This document shows, in pieces, positions 21,789 through 33,186 of a stretch of DNA of 64,000 nt. The position numbers and the translations under genes were made by a program. Origin of the DNA: Asterella californica (taxonomy: Eukaryota; Streptophyta; Marchantiopsida; Marchantiales; Aytoniaceae); contig JAYKYS010000002.1 of assembly GCA_036924285.1 (NCBI GenBank), forward strand, positions 33,464,501 through 33,528,500, in the 5' to 3' direction. How positions within the stretch are numbered: position 1 is the first letter of the stretch; the number at the start of each line of letters is the position of its first letter. The notes beneath the pieces are model-generated. The model was not told the origin of the DNA and searched no databases. It saw only the letters and a list, made by a program, of their open reading frames with translations.

Positions 21789-22547
21789 TGGATTGTCAAC
21801 AGATAAGTTGAACGTAATCTGTCTCGATGTCAGATGTTCGAATACATCTGACATGTCAAACAAGACTCCACAAAAGATACAACATCCTTGTACATATTTT
21901 TCCACCAATACCGTTCTTTCATCTTCGTAAAAGTAACCCAAATCTCTCGATGTCCATCCCAAAGACTCTCATGAAAAGCTCTAAGCAACTTCTGTTGATC
22001 TTCTTTGTCATAAATCACTCGTAGCGGTATCTCACCTTTCTACTTTGGCCGCTTTCAAAAAAATCCATCCTGCAACATGAAGTTGTAGGTCTTCCTTCGA
22101 ACTCTTTGAAATCTCTCATCCGTCCAATCTGTTTGCTTAACAATCGTATTAAGGTATCTCCCAATGTCAAGCAATTCACCATCATACAACCCTTCAACAA
22201 ATAACTCATCTTCCCTTCCTGTGTGTGTAATCGAATAAAAATTTGCACCCACGTCGTCAGTATCTTCAACCATTTCATCCTCCCCATCATATCAAGATCG
22301 AGATAACATATCTGTCATCGGATTATCGTTCCATACAATATGTCTAAACTCCGGATTCAACGACTTGATATATGCAATCCATCGTAACATCACAATATCA
22401 AGAGTCGTACAATTCATGATCATCCTTAATTACAGCAAACAATCATTTTCAACCACCACTGCTGCTCCAATCAAATACTCTTTCTCAGTTTTCATGACTG
22501 AAACCGCAAATCTATCTCCATCCTCATCATCTTGTCCTACACTTTAA
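21789..22547 (-). pseudogene. Inverted family A RNase H - integrase zinc-finger segment
   Basis: Reads on the minus strand from GQDDEDGDRFAVS near 22547 through KEYLIGAAVVVENDC, LDIVMLRWIAYIKSLNPEFRH-like sequence, DGELLDIGRYL and FHESLWDGHREIWVTF to CLTCQMYSNI. It ends near 21790 in HRDRLRSTYLLTIH, the exact position where the plus-strand integrase fragment at 22548 takes up (KWVVDLVTMP). A short palindromic CCACTTTAAGTGG-like string lies at the joint. It fits an internal inversion of the old element more simply than a separate insertion. Confidence 0.85.
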
Positions 22548-22690
22548 GTGGGTCGTAGACTTAGTGACTATGCCGGTTAGGTTGTGGCAGATGAGATACT
22601 TGGTACTTGCTCGAGAAGATCTTTCAAATCAAGTTGAGGGTAAGGCGCTTCGGACAAAGACAATTAAAGGGGTATGTAAATTAGAGAAGA
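22548..22690 (+). pseudogene. Family A integrase core fragment
   Basis: Plus strand: KWVVDLVTMPVRLWQMRYLV, LAREDLSNQVEGKALRTKT, then the match to 18056-18190 is lost. It carries the first catalytic Asp of integrase. Its start abuts the inverted segment; its end abuts another inverted segment. Confidence 0.85.
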
Positions 22691-22699
22691 AGAATCAGG

Positions 22700-23020
22700 A
22701 GTGTATATAAAATAGGAGTTGGTATAGCTTGGACACAAAGGAGTGGATCGGCTCTTCAATAACCTCATCATCCTCTCTTAGATCCTAGTTATCCTCGGGT
22801 CTTTGTCTTCCTCATCATCCTCGTATCTGAACTCGGTTGCAATGTCGCTTGTTTCCATTCTTTTGTCCTTTTTCTTGAAAACTTTAATCCGTTTGCCTGT
22901 CACAAAGTACCTCCACTTTTGCACCGTCTAGCTCCCTTAACGCATATGTGGCATTGTCGTAAATCTTTTCTATCACATATGGACCAAACTAATGTTTCAA
23001 GAATTTTCTAACCGTTGTCG
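22700..23020 (-). pseudogene. Family A integrase C-terminus, distal part
   Basis: Minus strand from 23020: TTVRKFLK, a stop, FGPYVIEKIYDNATYALREL, DGAKVEV, then an acidic tail with frame changes. It continues the protein fragment at 24778-25190 across the solo LTR inserted between them. Confidence 0.82.
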
Positions 23021-24777
23021 TGATGTGAATTATTTCACATAGTAAATAATTCACCTCTCAGTTAGAAGTTAGTCTCTCTTAGTGAAGTTAAGACCTCAAA
23101 GAAGTCGATTCTGGAAGAAGTGAGCATTTGAAAATCTGAAAACACCACGGCGTAAGTCTCATTGCGCTGATCACCGTGGTATGTTCAAAAGTTACAAACA
23201 GAGTTGCAGGTAAAAAATTACTTAGAGTTCTTCTACAAGATTTCTGATACTTGGAAATTTATCATAAATCTGAGTGAGTTCAAAAAATATGTTTTAGAGT
23301 TTTCTCATGTAGATTGTAATATGTAGTATTGTTTGCATTTTTAAATGTACAAAAAGACCATGTCTGGAGAAAGTTATGGCAGTTTGTGTTAATGAAGGAA
23401 AGATAAAATACCACGCTTTACTAGCATATCAGCTTAGAAATTGATCTCTAGTCTAGATTGATCCTTCGTTTACCCTTGCACTAGTGCAGTCACCGGGTGT
23501 GGATGCTAGAGAGAGTTTACCATCGGATTTCCGAAATGGACCTTATGCTAGAGGACTAACTCACATTCGGGTTGTCGAGATCACTAGTACGAATTCGGTG
23601 ATATCTTCTAAGTCATGAGGTAGCGATATAACATCAAAGATACTCCAAGTCGGTACCAAATCTTTTGTATAAAAATGAAGATCTCGTCATATGATTTACT
23701 TGGGTCAAAAAATAAAGTGAAATTGATACCTTAGTCTCGCATCCGTCTACTCTTGCACTAGTGTAGTCACCGGGTGTGGATGCTAGAGGGAGTTTACCAC
23801 CAGATTTCTGAAATAGACCCTATGCTAGAGGACTAACTCGTCTTCGGGTTGTCGAGATCACTAGTACGAATTTGGCGAGGTCTTCTAAGTCTTGGGATAG
23901 CGAGATGACATTAAAGATACTTTGACTCGAATTTACTTGGGTCAAAAAATCAAGTGAAACTGATACCGAAGGTGATACTTACGGCATTTTGAAGTTTAAG
24001 AGGGCCGGAGAACGACAACAGCAATAACTCGGGCTCCATGTGTCAAAACGAGGTGATTCCGGTGGTCAGGGGTAGCCGTGGTGGAGTTGTTTTTGAATGG
24101 TGGTGTCAAAAGCTGACTTTACGACCGATTCGGTGACAGTCTGTACATATGAACCTGCAAAGACTTGTGAACTAGTCTTCTTACTAGTAGATTTATTATC
24201 AGTGATTTATTTTTCTGCTCCCATCTGTTTAAGGCATCTTTTATCTCTGCCATGTGACATTGAAGGTTACATAGGGTGGGGGAAATCTAGAGGGGGTGTA
24301 CTCCAGAGGGGAGAGAATTCCAAGATCAGTTGTGGAGTGTGGAGTTAACCGAGCGGAGACTATCGATTAGAGGAAAAATAGTAGAGATGAGGAGAGATTT
24401 TTACACAGAGCTTACGTCTGGAGAGAAGTTCTGACTGATCAGAGTTTTGACATCGAGGGATTGAGAGGAGAGGACAGAATCGAGTAGAGAGGAGACCAGA
24501 AACTTGTACGCATATCTTTCTGAATATAAAATGGGAAGCTTCTAGATGAACGCACTGGTGCTTCACGAGAGCAGTTTTCTGATATTCTGAGTTCTTGAAC
24601 GTGAGAATTACAGTCTGAATGATCTGGAGTTGAAGATTTACTTGCGTATCGTGTGTTTTATCTTGGCCGGATCGAAATCGTGATGGTCCGTATTCTGTGT
24701 GTGATTTTTGTCCTCCTCTTCACAATCGATTCACAACTAGAAGGTTCCACCCTTCCTAGGAAACTCTCGTCTCGACA
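23021..24777 (+). mobile_element. Solo LTR (about 1757 bp) of a family A relative
   Basis: It separates two adjoining parts of a minus-strand integrase gene fragment (SAT|TVRK in protein terms). Left end TGATGTGAATTATTTC, right end CTCGTCTCGACA; the right end is homologous to the LTR end at 61480-61533. Flanks share TCG, with TCGT on the left and TCGC on the right if the boundary is moved by one base, consistent with a 4-bp duplication carrying one mutation. No internal element sequence is present, so it most likely arose by LTR-LTR recombination. It contains a direct tandem duplication (23460-23975). Confidence 0.72.
23460..23975 (+). repeat. Tandem duplication, 277-bp period, inside the solo LTR
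   Basis: CACCGGGTGTGGATGCTAGAG occurs from 23491 and again from 23768. Both units share GAGGACTAACTC, CGGGTTGTCGAGATCACTAG and TTTACTTGGGTCAAAAAAT. The first unit has about 35 extra bases near 23640-23690. The units differ by several percent, so the duplication is not recent. Confidence 0.85.
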
Positions 24778-25190
24778 TCGCACTATATTGATTGTCTATA
24801 CTATTGTTGTAAACTAGAATCCAATCTCCATCTTCAATTATCCTCACCCGTAATTGATGTCGTTGATCGAACCATACCTTGTTCTTTAGATGTATCTCTC
24901 ATAACCTCTCAAGCGTAATCTCCACGTCCTCAGATCTCCGCTCGAGTTGTAGAATTCGAATGACTAGAAGCTCCTCCTTGGATAATTTATCCTCCCACGA
25001 TAACAAGTTGGAACATGTTTCTTGATCGACATAATAGGCTTATATCCTATCATAAGCTCCACTGACATATATCTAGTTACCGAGCTATGCATTGTCTGAT
25101 CAGCCCAAAGTACGAAAGATAAGATCTAACCACTCCTTCACTCTCTCGACAGCAAATGAAGATAAATTGTCATTTGACAAACTGTGCATA
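24778..25190 (-). pseudogene. Family A integrase C-terminus, proximal part
   Basis: Minus strand: a VKEWLDLIF-like start corresponding to REWPRLLPF, then a degraded middle, LLVIRILQLERRSEDVEITLERL, DQRHQLRVRIIEDGDWILVYN, and SIDNQYSA at the solo LTR border. Clear match to 18408-18780. Together with 22700-23020 it forms one inverted block of the old element. Confidence 0.85.
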
Positions 25191-25390
25191 AATCCAAGTG
25201 CCTCTTATATCTCTGTAATCAATCCACACAGATTGAGTTAATACTGAATGGGCATAAATGACCATTCAATAGTAAAGTTCACATGCACGGACAATCTTGT
25301 TGCTACTTCATGTCCCAAGCGTCACTATGTTGAACGTTCTCCAACAAGGACTCCAAGTCGGACAAGCGACCATAAAACTGACAGAGGTTG

Positions 25391-25470
25391 TGACCAAGTG
25401 ACATTTATAAGTAGAAGGTGTGATCAAGTGAAAACACAATTTCAAGAGTGTGACCAAGTAAATTACCCGA
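25391..25470 (+). repeat. 30-bp minisatellite, three units (TGAYCAAG)
   Basis: TGACCAAGTG, TGATCAAGTG and TGACCAAGTA lie at 25391, 25421 and 25451, exactly 30 bp apart. In one frame this gives three decapeptides starting CDQV. A related set with nearly the same spacing is at 49832, 49861 and 49891. Confidence 0.7.
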
Positions 25471-25511
25471 TTCTAAGAGAGCTCTTGGATAATTGCTATG
25501 TTTTCTCATAG

Positions 25512-25860
25512 TTGATCATATTTGAAGATGGAGTTGATGGGAATTGGACTCTGCATCACGTGAAGCTAGGTGATATATTTAGAGCTCATTTGACTGCAAC
25601 AGTCGGAGTTGATCCATCTAAGACCAAAATATTTGTCATTGACGAAGTTCTTGCTGCAAGTGTAAGAATGCAAAGAGCAGATAAGATAACAACTGCTGTA
25701 GATACAAAATCTACATCGAGAACAATACTCCACGGTCATGAGATGTTTTTTTCTGGTGATATGAGAGAGATACCTTGTCACTAGGGTGTTGGTATTCCAA
25801 GATTCTCCTCAAGGGACATAACTCAACTTGAGGTAAATATCGATTTCCATAGAAGATAAT
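25512..25860 (+). pseudogene. Possible PIF1/Helitron-type helicase fragment
   Basis: A 90-codon open frame, followed after one stop by about 25 readable codons. The stretch KTKIFVIDEVLAAS resembles a Walker B/helicase motif II (hydrophobic-DE), and about 40 residues on HGHEMFFSGDMREIP resembles the GDFxQLPP motif III of PIF1-like and Helitron helicases. Order and spacing fit, but Walker A is not visible and no other motif was found. The likely alternative is an unrelated protein. If correct, this is a remnant of a Helitron or a captured PIF1 gene. Confidence 0.32.
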
Positions 25861-26419
25861 GAAATATTAGTCTAACTCGTTTTTCACCTTCTTGAAGTTT
25901 CAAATGCCAACGATGCACAGGAGAGAATGCCTTGGTAAATGATTGTAAATTTTCAAGAGAAAACAGAGATTGAAGCTTGTATAAGACTTTAGTCTGGAAA
26001 TTTCTAAACAACTCCATAGCAATTACTATCTAAGGGAATACTTAAATGATGCAATTGAGAGCATACCATATCGTTTTTTCCAACAAGCATCTTATGTTTA
26101 GAAGGAAACATGGAAAACTTACAAACTGGTGTTCTAGATGCAAGCCACAATGCTCTCTCTAAAGAAACTCTTATCAAGAAGCTTATCATACCTTTCAATC
26201 ACACCAACTTTGAATGAAAGGTAGCCCCACAGAAGTTCTGTTGTGTCACACATGTACTCTGACTGAAGAGCATAAAGAAGTGAACTTTAGTTAATGTTTT
26301 CCTTTTTCATTCTTGAAGTATTTGTTTTGTTATGTCTTTGTTGTCTTCTTTAGGTCTTACCTTCGAAGTTAAGGCCGAGAAAGATATAACTTATTAACAA
26401 AGCATCAAGAAAGAGTTTT

Positions 26420-26880
26420 GAGATAGTATCTAGAGGAGATTCCTGCACAAAGTTCAATTCACTCATGCAACGATTACTACAACGTGCAAGTATCATACAG
26501 TATTCTCGATGGGAGTGGCAGAAAAATGCAGCGTTGTTAGAGTTGGAGCATCAAAATCAGCAACTCCAACACAAACTAAGAGATGTAAGAATGCTCTTAG
26601 CCTCTATTTACACTTTGATATGCAATTGAAGTTATAAACAAGAGCTAATCTCTTTCATACATCACAATAGAAAGGAAGCATCCTGTAAGATATTAAAGAA
26701 GATCTTTTCATTCAGGCTGTCAAGCAGGTCATAGAGGCACATGCAAGAGCTGAATATGATTTGAATCTTTTAGCAGAAGCTCTTCAAAAAAGAAAAGAAG
26801 AACTTTACTTGATTGGGAACATGAAGTCCATGAGAACTTGTCTTATCAAGAGAACGCAAACGCTAGCAAGAAGTCAGCTA
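26420..26880 (+). other. Possible coiled-coil gene fragment with an intron
   Basis: From about 26440 the frame reads LMQRLLQRASIIQYSRWEWQ, then LLELEHQNQQLQHKLRD, stopping at a GTAAGA donor-like site (26588). After an AATAG acceptor-like end near 26670 a second block reads IKEDLFIQAVKQVIEAHARA and LLAEALQKRKEELYL. Both blocks are helical and rich in Gln, Leu, Glu and Lys. I do not recognise the family. A stop follows near 26905. It could be a captured host-gene fragment or part of a transposon. 25860-26420 between this and the preceding relic shows nothing I can name. Confidence 0.28.
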
Positions 26881-27069
26881 TTTGTTACATCTATCTTTTC
26901 TTGGTGACGATATATCGGATTCTGCAAAAAGAAAAAAATAAGTAGATAAAGAAAACTAGATTGTGTCTTGAATGAATCAAACCGATTGCAAGTGAGTTTT
27001 ATAGATATCTCGATGTTGATATCCCTCAACACATGCTTGCAAGTTTGACATATGTCTACTAATGTTTCA

Positions 27070-29690
27070 TAGAAGTTGTGGGATTTTCTGCGAATGGATT
27101 TGTTTTATATACACAGCTTGCTGATTTACAGAAGTGGAAGTGGAAGGTTGTGGAAAGAGTTGAAAAAGACTTAAAAACAGTGGGTGTGGTTGAAGAAGAG
27201 GATATAATAGTGGGTGTTTACACGGACGATTAGAGGTCCCTTTGGAGGAGCTTACCAAGATTGGAAAAGAGAGTGAAGATCAACTAGTGGAAATAAATTC
27301 TAGAGAGCTGTACTCGATCATACAGTCATTCAAAAACCTGAAGTTAAGGTTGAAACTAGGTACAAAAATAATGCATAGAAAGATTAAGCCTGTAGTTCAA
27401 CTTTTACTTGGTGACTCCAACCACCAAGTTCAACAAGCTTCAAAGGAGAAGAGCTTAAGAAATCTTCGTCAGGTGGGTCATAAGTTTACTGAAGTTATCC
27501 TCAAGGAGTTGAAGGTAGGATCTACAGATTTTCTCTTTCTTATTGAAGAGCGAGAGCTTAGAGAGATGTTGAGTAAGCATGAAAAAGTTTTTATTTTGAA
27601 GCTCTAGAGATAGGGTGTGTGGATTCGAGCATAGTAGCTTCGATGATTCATCTTTATAGTTCCACATGCTCCTTGAGACTTGAGAGATCAATCATTGTAC
27701 CTAGGGCTCATCTACCTAAGTTTATGGAGCTTTGAAGGAGAAGATGCAGATGAAGATTCTCAAACCTTCAGTTTGCACCGTATTCCAACCGTTGGTTTAT
27801 AGTGCCTAAAAAGAGTGGAGCGTTACGTTTCCTTCAAAGATATGCAACTAGTGAACCAAGTGACCATTAAGAACACAAGGATAGGATCGATTGTAGGAGA
27901 GTTTGCTGACATTTGCTGGAAGAGCAATCTATTATGTATGAGATATTTTACTTTGGACATGAACAATTTTAGCTTGCCAAAGGGAGTAGGACGTCATCAC
28001 TATGAGATTTTCATTGGGATTGATAATGATGTGCACATTGCTACAAGAGACTACAAACTCACTGACGTACATGATGAATGGAATGAATAAAATCTTACGA
28101 GATTTTATTTCAGAGAAGACAATGTCGTTCTTGGATGACATTCCAATTAAAGTTTGTCATGAGGAGGAGAAAGATGAAGGAGGTATCGTAAGTTTGTTGC
28201 TGATCACATTGTAGATGTTGATAAGAAGTCCACTTGACGCTATCAGGAGCTAAGTCTTCATTTAGAGTGCAAGATTTATGATTGTGAGACATTTGTGTGG
28301 ATGGTTTGATCGTAGACCAGATCCAAGTAAGATAGATATCAATCCAACAGATGAAAGATACAGATAGTTCCCAAACAAAAGTAGGGAGATTCTTAAGAGC
28401 TTGTGTGTTCTATCATGTTTGGATTTCTTCACTTTGCACATCTTGCTGATTCTCTATACGGTTTGCTTCGGAAGGGCAAGAAGTTTAAGTGGGATGAGAA
28501 GAACTTAGTGGCAGTTCAAAGGTTAAAAGATATGTTGTCTTCCTCGCTTGTACTTCATCAACTATGAGGCTGCTAAGCCTGTAGTTGTGACTGTTGAAAT
28601 AGTCCTATAGGATCATTGGATGGGCTGTGGGACAAGATGATGAAGAAGGGAACAAGTTTGTTGTGCGGTTCGGTGCAAAGGTGTTGAGTGAGCGGTAAAG
28701 GAAGTATCCACAAGTGAAGCGAGAACTGTGAGGAGTGGTTATAGCTATGAAGGCTGAGAAAGATTACTGGATTGGGACATAAGAGGTAGTGGAGACCGAT
28801 TATTTGTCATTGTTGAGAATGATTGCAAATTGTAACATTCTTGATATTTCATACTAACGTGGACAACATACATCGAATCCTTGATACTAAATTCAAGCAC
28901 ATAGCATGCAAAGATAAACCAATAGCAGATATGTTGTCTCAAGCAAGGTATGAGGGAGAAGAAGATATGCTCAAAGATATCAAAGTTGTTGACACTATCG
29001 TCTTTTTAGGGCGCAAAAGGGAGAAATATTGTATCCAAAATCATTTGAAGAGGAGTTGTATGAGGATGAATGACTAGATATTGGACGTTATCTTAGCACG
29101 TTGACGAAACACCATGAATGGAGTGATAAATATTTCAAATAGATCAAACGAAAGGTGTACAACTACTTATTACAAGGTGGATTCTATGGAAGCAATCTAA
29201 GCGAGATGTTGATCTACCACAAAGAGCTGTGTGCAAGAAGAAGATGTAGACACAACTTATCCAAGAATTCCATGATAGCTTATGGGCTGGACATCGAGGT
29301 ATTTATGCAACCTTTACAAAGCTCAAGAGTAGATATTGGTGGTGTAACATGTACAAAGATGTTGTGAGGTTTGTGAAATCGTGCCAAACTTGTTAAATGT
29401 ACTCAGAGATCAAGCATCGGGACAATTTGTATCTTTCGTATCCACTTGCAATGCATCATAAGCGGGTAGTAGTAGTTGGGATATCACAAATGTGATATTT
29501 GGTTCTTGCACGAGAGGATTTGTCAAATCACGTGGAAGGACAGACTTTACGTATAAAGTCCACTGAAGGAGTTTGCATATTCTTGCTAGAGGACTTGATT
29601 GTAGGGACGAGTGTGTCAAGAATATTACAGCCGATTGTGGTGATTGATCGTGAAGGTCGAGTTTATCACACTAAGAAGAGATGAATCGTA
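27070..29690 (+). pseudogene. Family A Ty3/gypsy copy 3, pre-RT to integrase, heavily decayed
   Basis: Pre-RT segment at 27242-27607 (VEINSRELYSIIQSF, RKIKPVVQLL, GHKFTEVILKELKVGS, REMLSKHEKVF). RT at about 27680-28200 with many frame changes: LVNQVTIKNTRIGSIVGEFA, TTNSLTYMMNGMNKILRDF and FLDDIPIKVC. RNase H at 28590-28990 with VGQDDEEGNKFVVRFGAKVL, a stop at 28696-28698 and YPQVKREL. Integrase at 29150-29690, ending in LAREDLSNHVEGQTLRIKST and LLEDL. The tryptophan after HAP is TGA (27674-27676). No LTR could be assigned. Truncated at both ends. Confidence 0.88.
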
Positions 29691-30860
29691 AGAGCAGAAG
29701 TGTTGTTGCTGCTGTTTCTACGACTGTTACATCTATGTCTACTACCACATCTTTTGCAGCACCTGCGACTTTAACGATAGCATCGGATCTTGATACTATT
29801 GAGATTTTGAAGATGCTTGCGGCCTTGGTCCAACAACATCCGATCGTTGGAGGAGGTGAGTTAAAATCTACAAAGACTTTGCAAGCAATTGTGAATAGAT
29901 ATGGAAGATTTGAAGATAGAGATATTTCTTGGTATTTACATGAGTATAGAAGAGAGATGGATCTTGTGAGAGTGACTGATGCAAAGATGATCGACACTTT
30001 TGAGTTCGTTGTGATTCTTGAGTTGCGAGATCAAGTTAGAGATGTACAAAGAAGAGTGGCTGAGTTTTGAGCGAGCTCTCTAAGAGGAATTTCTAGAAGA
30101 GGATTTTAAGAAGGTTACTAGGAGGGCATTTATGGACTGGATTGAGCAACAACTTGATCGTACGATGGAGTTGAACAAACTGTCGAGAGAATTTGATCAT
30201 AAATATAAGTAGCTTTCAACGCTTGAACGTAAACCCTTGGATGTTAAGAGAAAAGAGCTATTTCTACAAGCTACTAATGATACTATGGCAGATTGTTTAT
30301 GATTTATGTTGCTGATCGATCGATTGAAGGAGATGTTACTCTTGATTGAGAGAGAGAGTTGAGGATGTTGTGGATGTTCTAACGAGAGAGAGACGAGGCT
30401 GTAAAGAGATGTTCGCTTGCAGCAGTGATCTCTCAACCTCAAATTGATCCTCAAGTACAACAGCCTTTGGCTCTTGCTCCGAGACCTATTGTCCTTGCAG
30501 TAGTCCCTCTGAGACCAATTGTTCTAGTTCATGCACAAAAGACATCTGTTGAATGGCCTATGGTGAACCAAGGTCAACATACCAAATTGAAGAATCTTCA
30601 ACTCTGGCAGATGCAAGAGTTGAAGATAGAGAGGTTGGCTTGCAAAGAGAGCAGCTACTAGCGCCTTCTGCTACACATCCTGAAGGTGTTCTTGTTCGTA
30701 GATGTATCTGGTGTGTAGTCCAGATCGTCTTCAAGGAGACTGTCAAGAGCTTACTGCTGCTTTGCGAGATGATCTCGTACGCTACCAAAATGATAGGTTA
30801 CATTTTTCTTCTCTTCTGGAGAGCCGTTGAGCATAATCAAAGTATTCTTGGAGGTGGATA
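29681..30860 (+). pseudogene. Family A gag fragment (capsid to nucleocapsid)
   Basis: The first 130 codons have a Ser/Thr/Ala-rich start, then LALVQQHP-like, KTLQAIVNRYGRFEDRDISW, YRREMDLVRVTDAKMIDTF and LRDQVRDVQRRV. This aligns with the short gag piece at 11495. After a decayed middle, RRCIWC at about 30700 matches the zinc-knuckle region at 14085, followed in shifting frames by ALRDDLVRYQNDRLHF. It is thus a nearly complete but broken gag, more complete than that of the young element. It sits directly after truncated integrase, so it belongs to another copy or a rearranged one. Confidence 0.72.
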
Positions 30861-30879
30861 GACACGTTCACTGACAACC

Positions 30880-32365
30880 TCAACCTTTGTCATTGATCAT
30901 CACCGAGATATTAACACATGGATATGGTCTGAGTATCTTTGCTCATATAGCATTGAGAGATTTATGGCATGAGGATCTCAACTTTACTATCACTTCATTA
31001 ACAAAAGTTTTCTATGATTGTGAAAACTTCAATGACGATAAAAGAGGAGATCTCAGCTTCGAGCAAAATCCTACTCATTCTTTGTTCAAGACATTACGGA
31101 GTGAGAAGTTTTCTGGACACAGGAAAGATTTCTTTGGTGTGCCATGGTGTGTAATTCACAAGCCGTAAATTCTTCTTCGAATGCAAATCTCTTTCTCCAT
31201 GTGGATAACTCGGCAAAAGATAACAAGAATTGGGTAGTCATGGCCTTTGGTAGAACTCGTTGCATGAGGACTTTTCCAAATTGTGTCAATGTCATTTCTC
31301 ATGGTGGAGAATACATAAAAGGATGTTGATGCATATCGAGAGAAAGTGCATCGTACATTGAGTGATAAATAAATCTCCACTTTAACACAATTCATGACCG
31401 AAGTGTTTGATGTTGAAACAATCAAAGGAGTACCCTCCTTGATTCAAGAGGTAACGGATTACATGAGTTACGTTCAAGGATCCATCTCTAAAATATAAGG
31501 ACAATCATCTCCAATTTCATTACGTTTCTACATGCGAGATAATGTACCTTTGTATCATGTGAAGGAAAGTTTCGCCGGACCTTGGCTTCCAATCAATGAG
31601 AAATCTCCTTGGAAACAAAGACCCTACATCAACAAGTGATACTTCAATGATGCTACTCAATGGTAAACCCAAGTCGAAAGGAATGACAACATCTCATGCG
31701 AAAGTGAATGAAATAGTTTTGTATGTACAAAAATACATTAGACATGTACGGGATGTTCAAGATCAAAAGAATGATATCATTTCTCACTTAGTGCAATAAT
31801 GGAAAAATATTGCACAATTTTTTACTAGTGGATGGACTGCTATGGAGGGTCTTCCTCTGCGAGATGCATTCTGACCAAGAACAAATCATGGTACATGATA
31901 CCAAGTTCTTTTGAATAACACATCACATGTGCAACACTCAGAACTGGATCAAGAACTTGCTGAGGAGCTGGCAGAAAGGGATGAGATATTTGTTGGTAAT
32001 CCCGCTGGAAGAGAATGTGAGCATTTTGTACCTTTAATCAACATCCAATCAGCAGCATTGCTGGACAAGGCGCTCTTGGGAGTTGATCGCAAGTCGAGTT
32101 CTTCTCATTTCAATGAAGTACAAATAGAGTGATGATGTCTAAGCATACCTCTAGCAATGCTTCAGACACCCAACGATACGCTCAATGTACGCAAAAATAC
32201 GTCTTGGAAGAAAGATCCATCTTATGTCATGGAGGATGCAAATCAATGGATGAATGTTGCGGCATATGTGTATTTGGACGGACAAGAGCTTAAACAACGA
32301 CAAAGACTATCAAAATCTCCTCTTGTCGAAGAAATAGCTTTGGAAATTTTAGCGCGAGTGTAGTT
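30880..32365 (+). pseudogene. DUF7869-like transposase-type pseudogene, copy 1
   Basis: In changing frames: FAHIALRDLWHEDLNFTI, then LFLHVDNSAKDNKNWVVMAF followed by RTFPNCVNVISHGGEY, then AYREKVHRTLSDK and LTQFMTEVFDVETIKGVPSL, TDYMSYVQGSISK, FYMRDNVPLYHVKESFAGPW. The signature L-x-x-DN-x-x-x-x-NKN followed by a GHTH/DID-like stretch and an FSR..SRTLS helix is that of a widespread transposon-associated family (as I recall, DUF7869). The GHTH equivalent is degraded here to SHGGEY. Downstream frames at 31911-32132 and 32157-32363 may be its C-terminus. Many stops. A second copy is on the minus strand at 52705. Confidence 0.55.
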
Positions 32366-33186
32366 TCCAGAAATTAGAGATGAGTACATTGTACTCACAA
32401 TTTAAGATATTTTAGAACTTTGAGTAATTTCTGATTTAGATTGGTATGAATTTTGGATTTAGACTTTTGCATGATCTTAAGTTGTAGTCAATGACATAGT
32501 GTTGCAAATAGATATATTCGATTCAATTTGAATTTATGTGAAAATATTGATAAATTCTGTTATGAATTTCATATTGAATTATATATTTTCAAGGCTTGCA
32601 CTTGCTTTTAGCATATGCATAAACATTGTGTAAAATATGGATACTAGTTGTATACATTAATCATTAGACTATTGAGCTTGTGAGTTAAATTAAAGAGATG
32701 ATACTAGACTAAGTGTTATTGTTGAATCTACAATAATTGCATGTTCCATTCCATTAACCTTTCAAATGGACCAGATATGTTCTAGTCTTGGACAAAGTTA
32801 GTGTATCATGGATGTTGTACCCTTAGGCTATATTACATAACTTCTGTAATATAGCCGCTTGCTATGCCCTTCCTCGTCTCTGGGTGCTATGACGATATAA
32901 AAATTAAATAAATACAATGACATTTCATAATTGTATACGTTACTTGTAACACAATCACTCATAACCATTGAATTTCAATGATACACTTGATTTAAGTTAG
33001 AAGGTAGTCAATGATAGCCTTCTTGTACTTTATGTAATTAGTTATTAAGTTTGACATTAATTGCTAGTTAGATGTATTTTATATGCAAATACGAGTAATA
33101 TATTAAATTTGCAATATGTTTGTAGTCTATGTTGATGTGATTTTAGTCTAATATTTTCTTCCTATTCATTTTAGTATATCCATTAG
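32366..33186. other. AT-rich spacer, no gene
   Basis: Very AT-rich sequence with no recognisable gene. Some strings (ATTAAGTTTGACATTAATTG near 33045) resemble the repeat units that follow. Confidence 0.4.
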
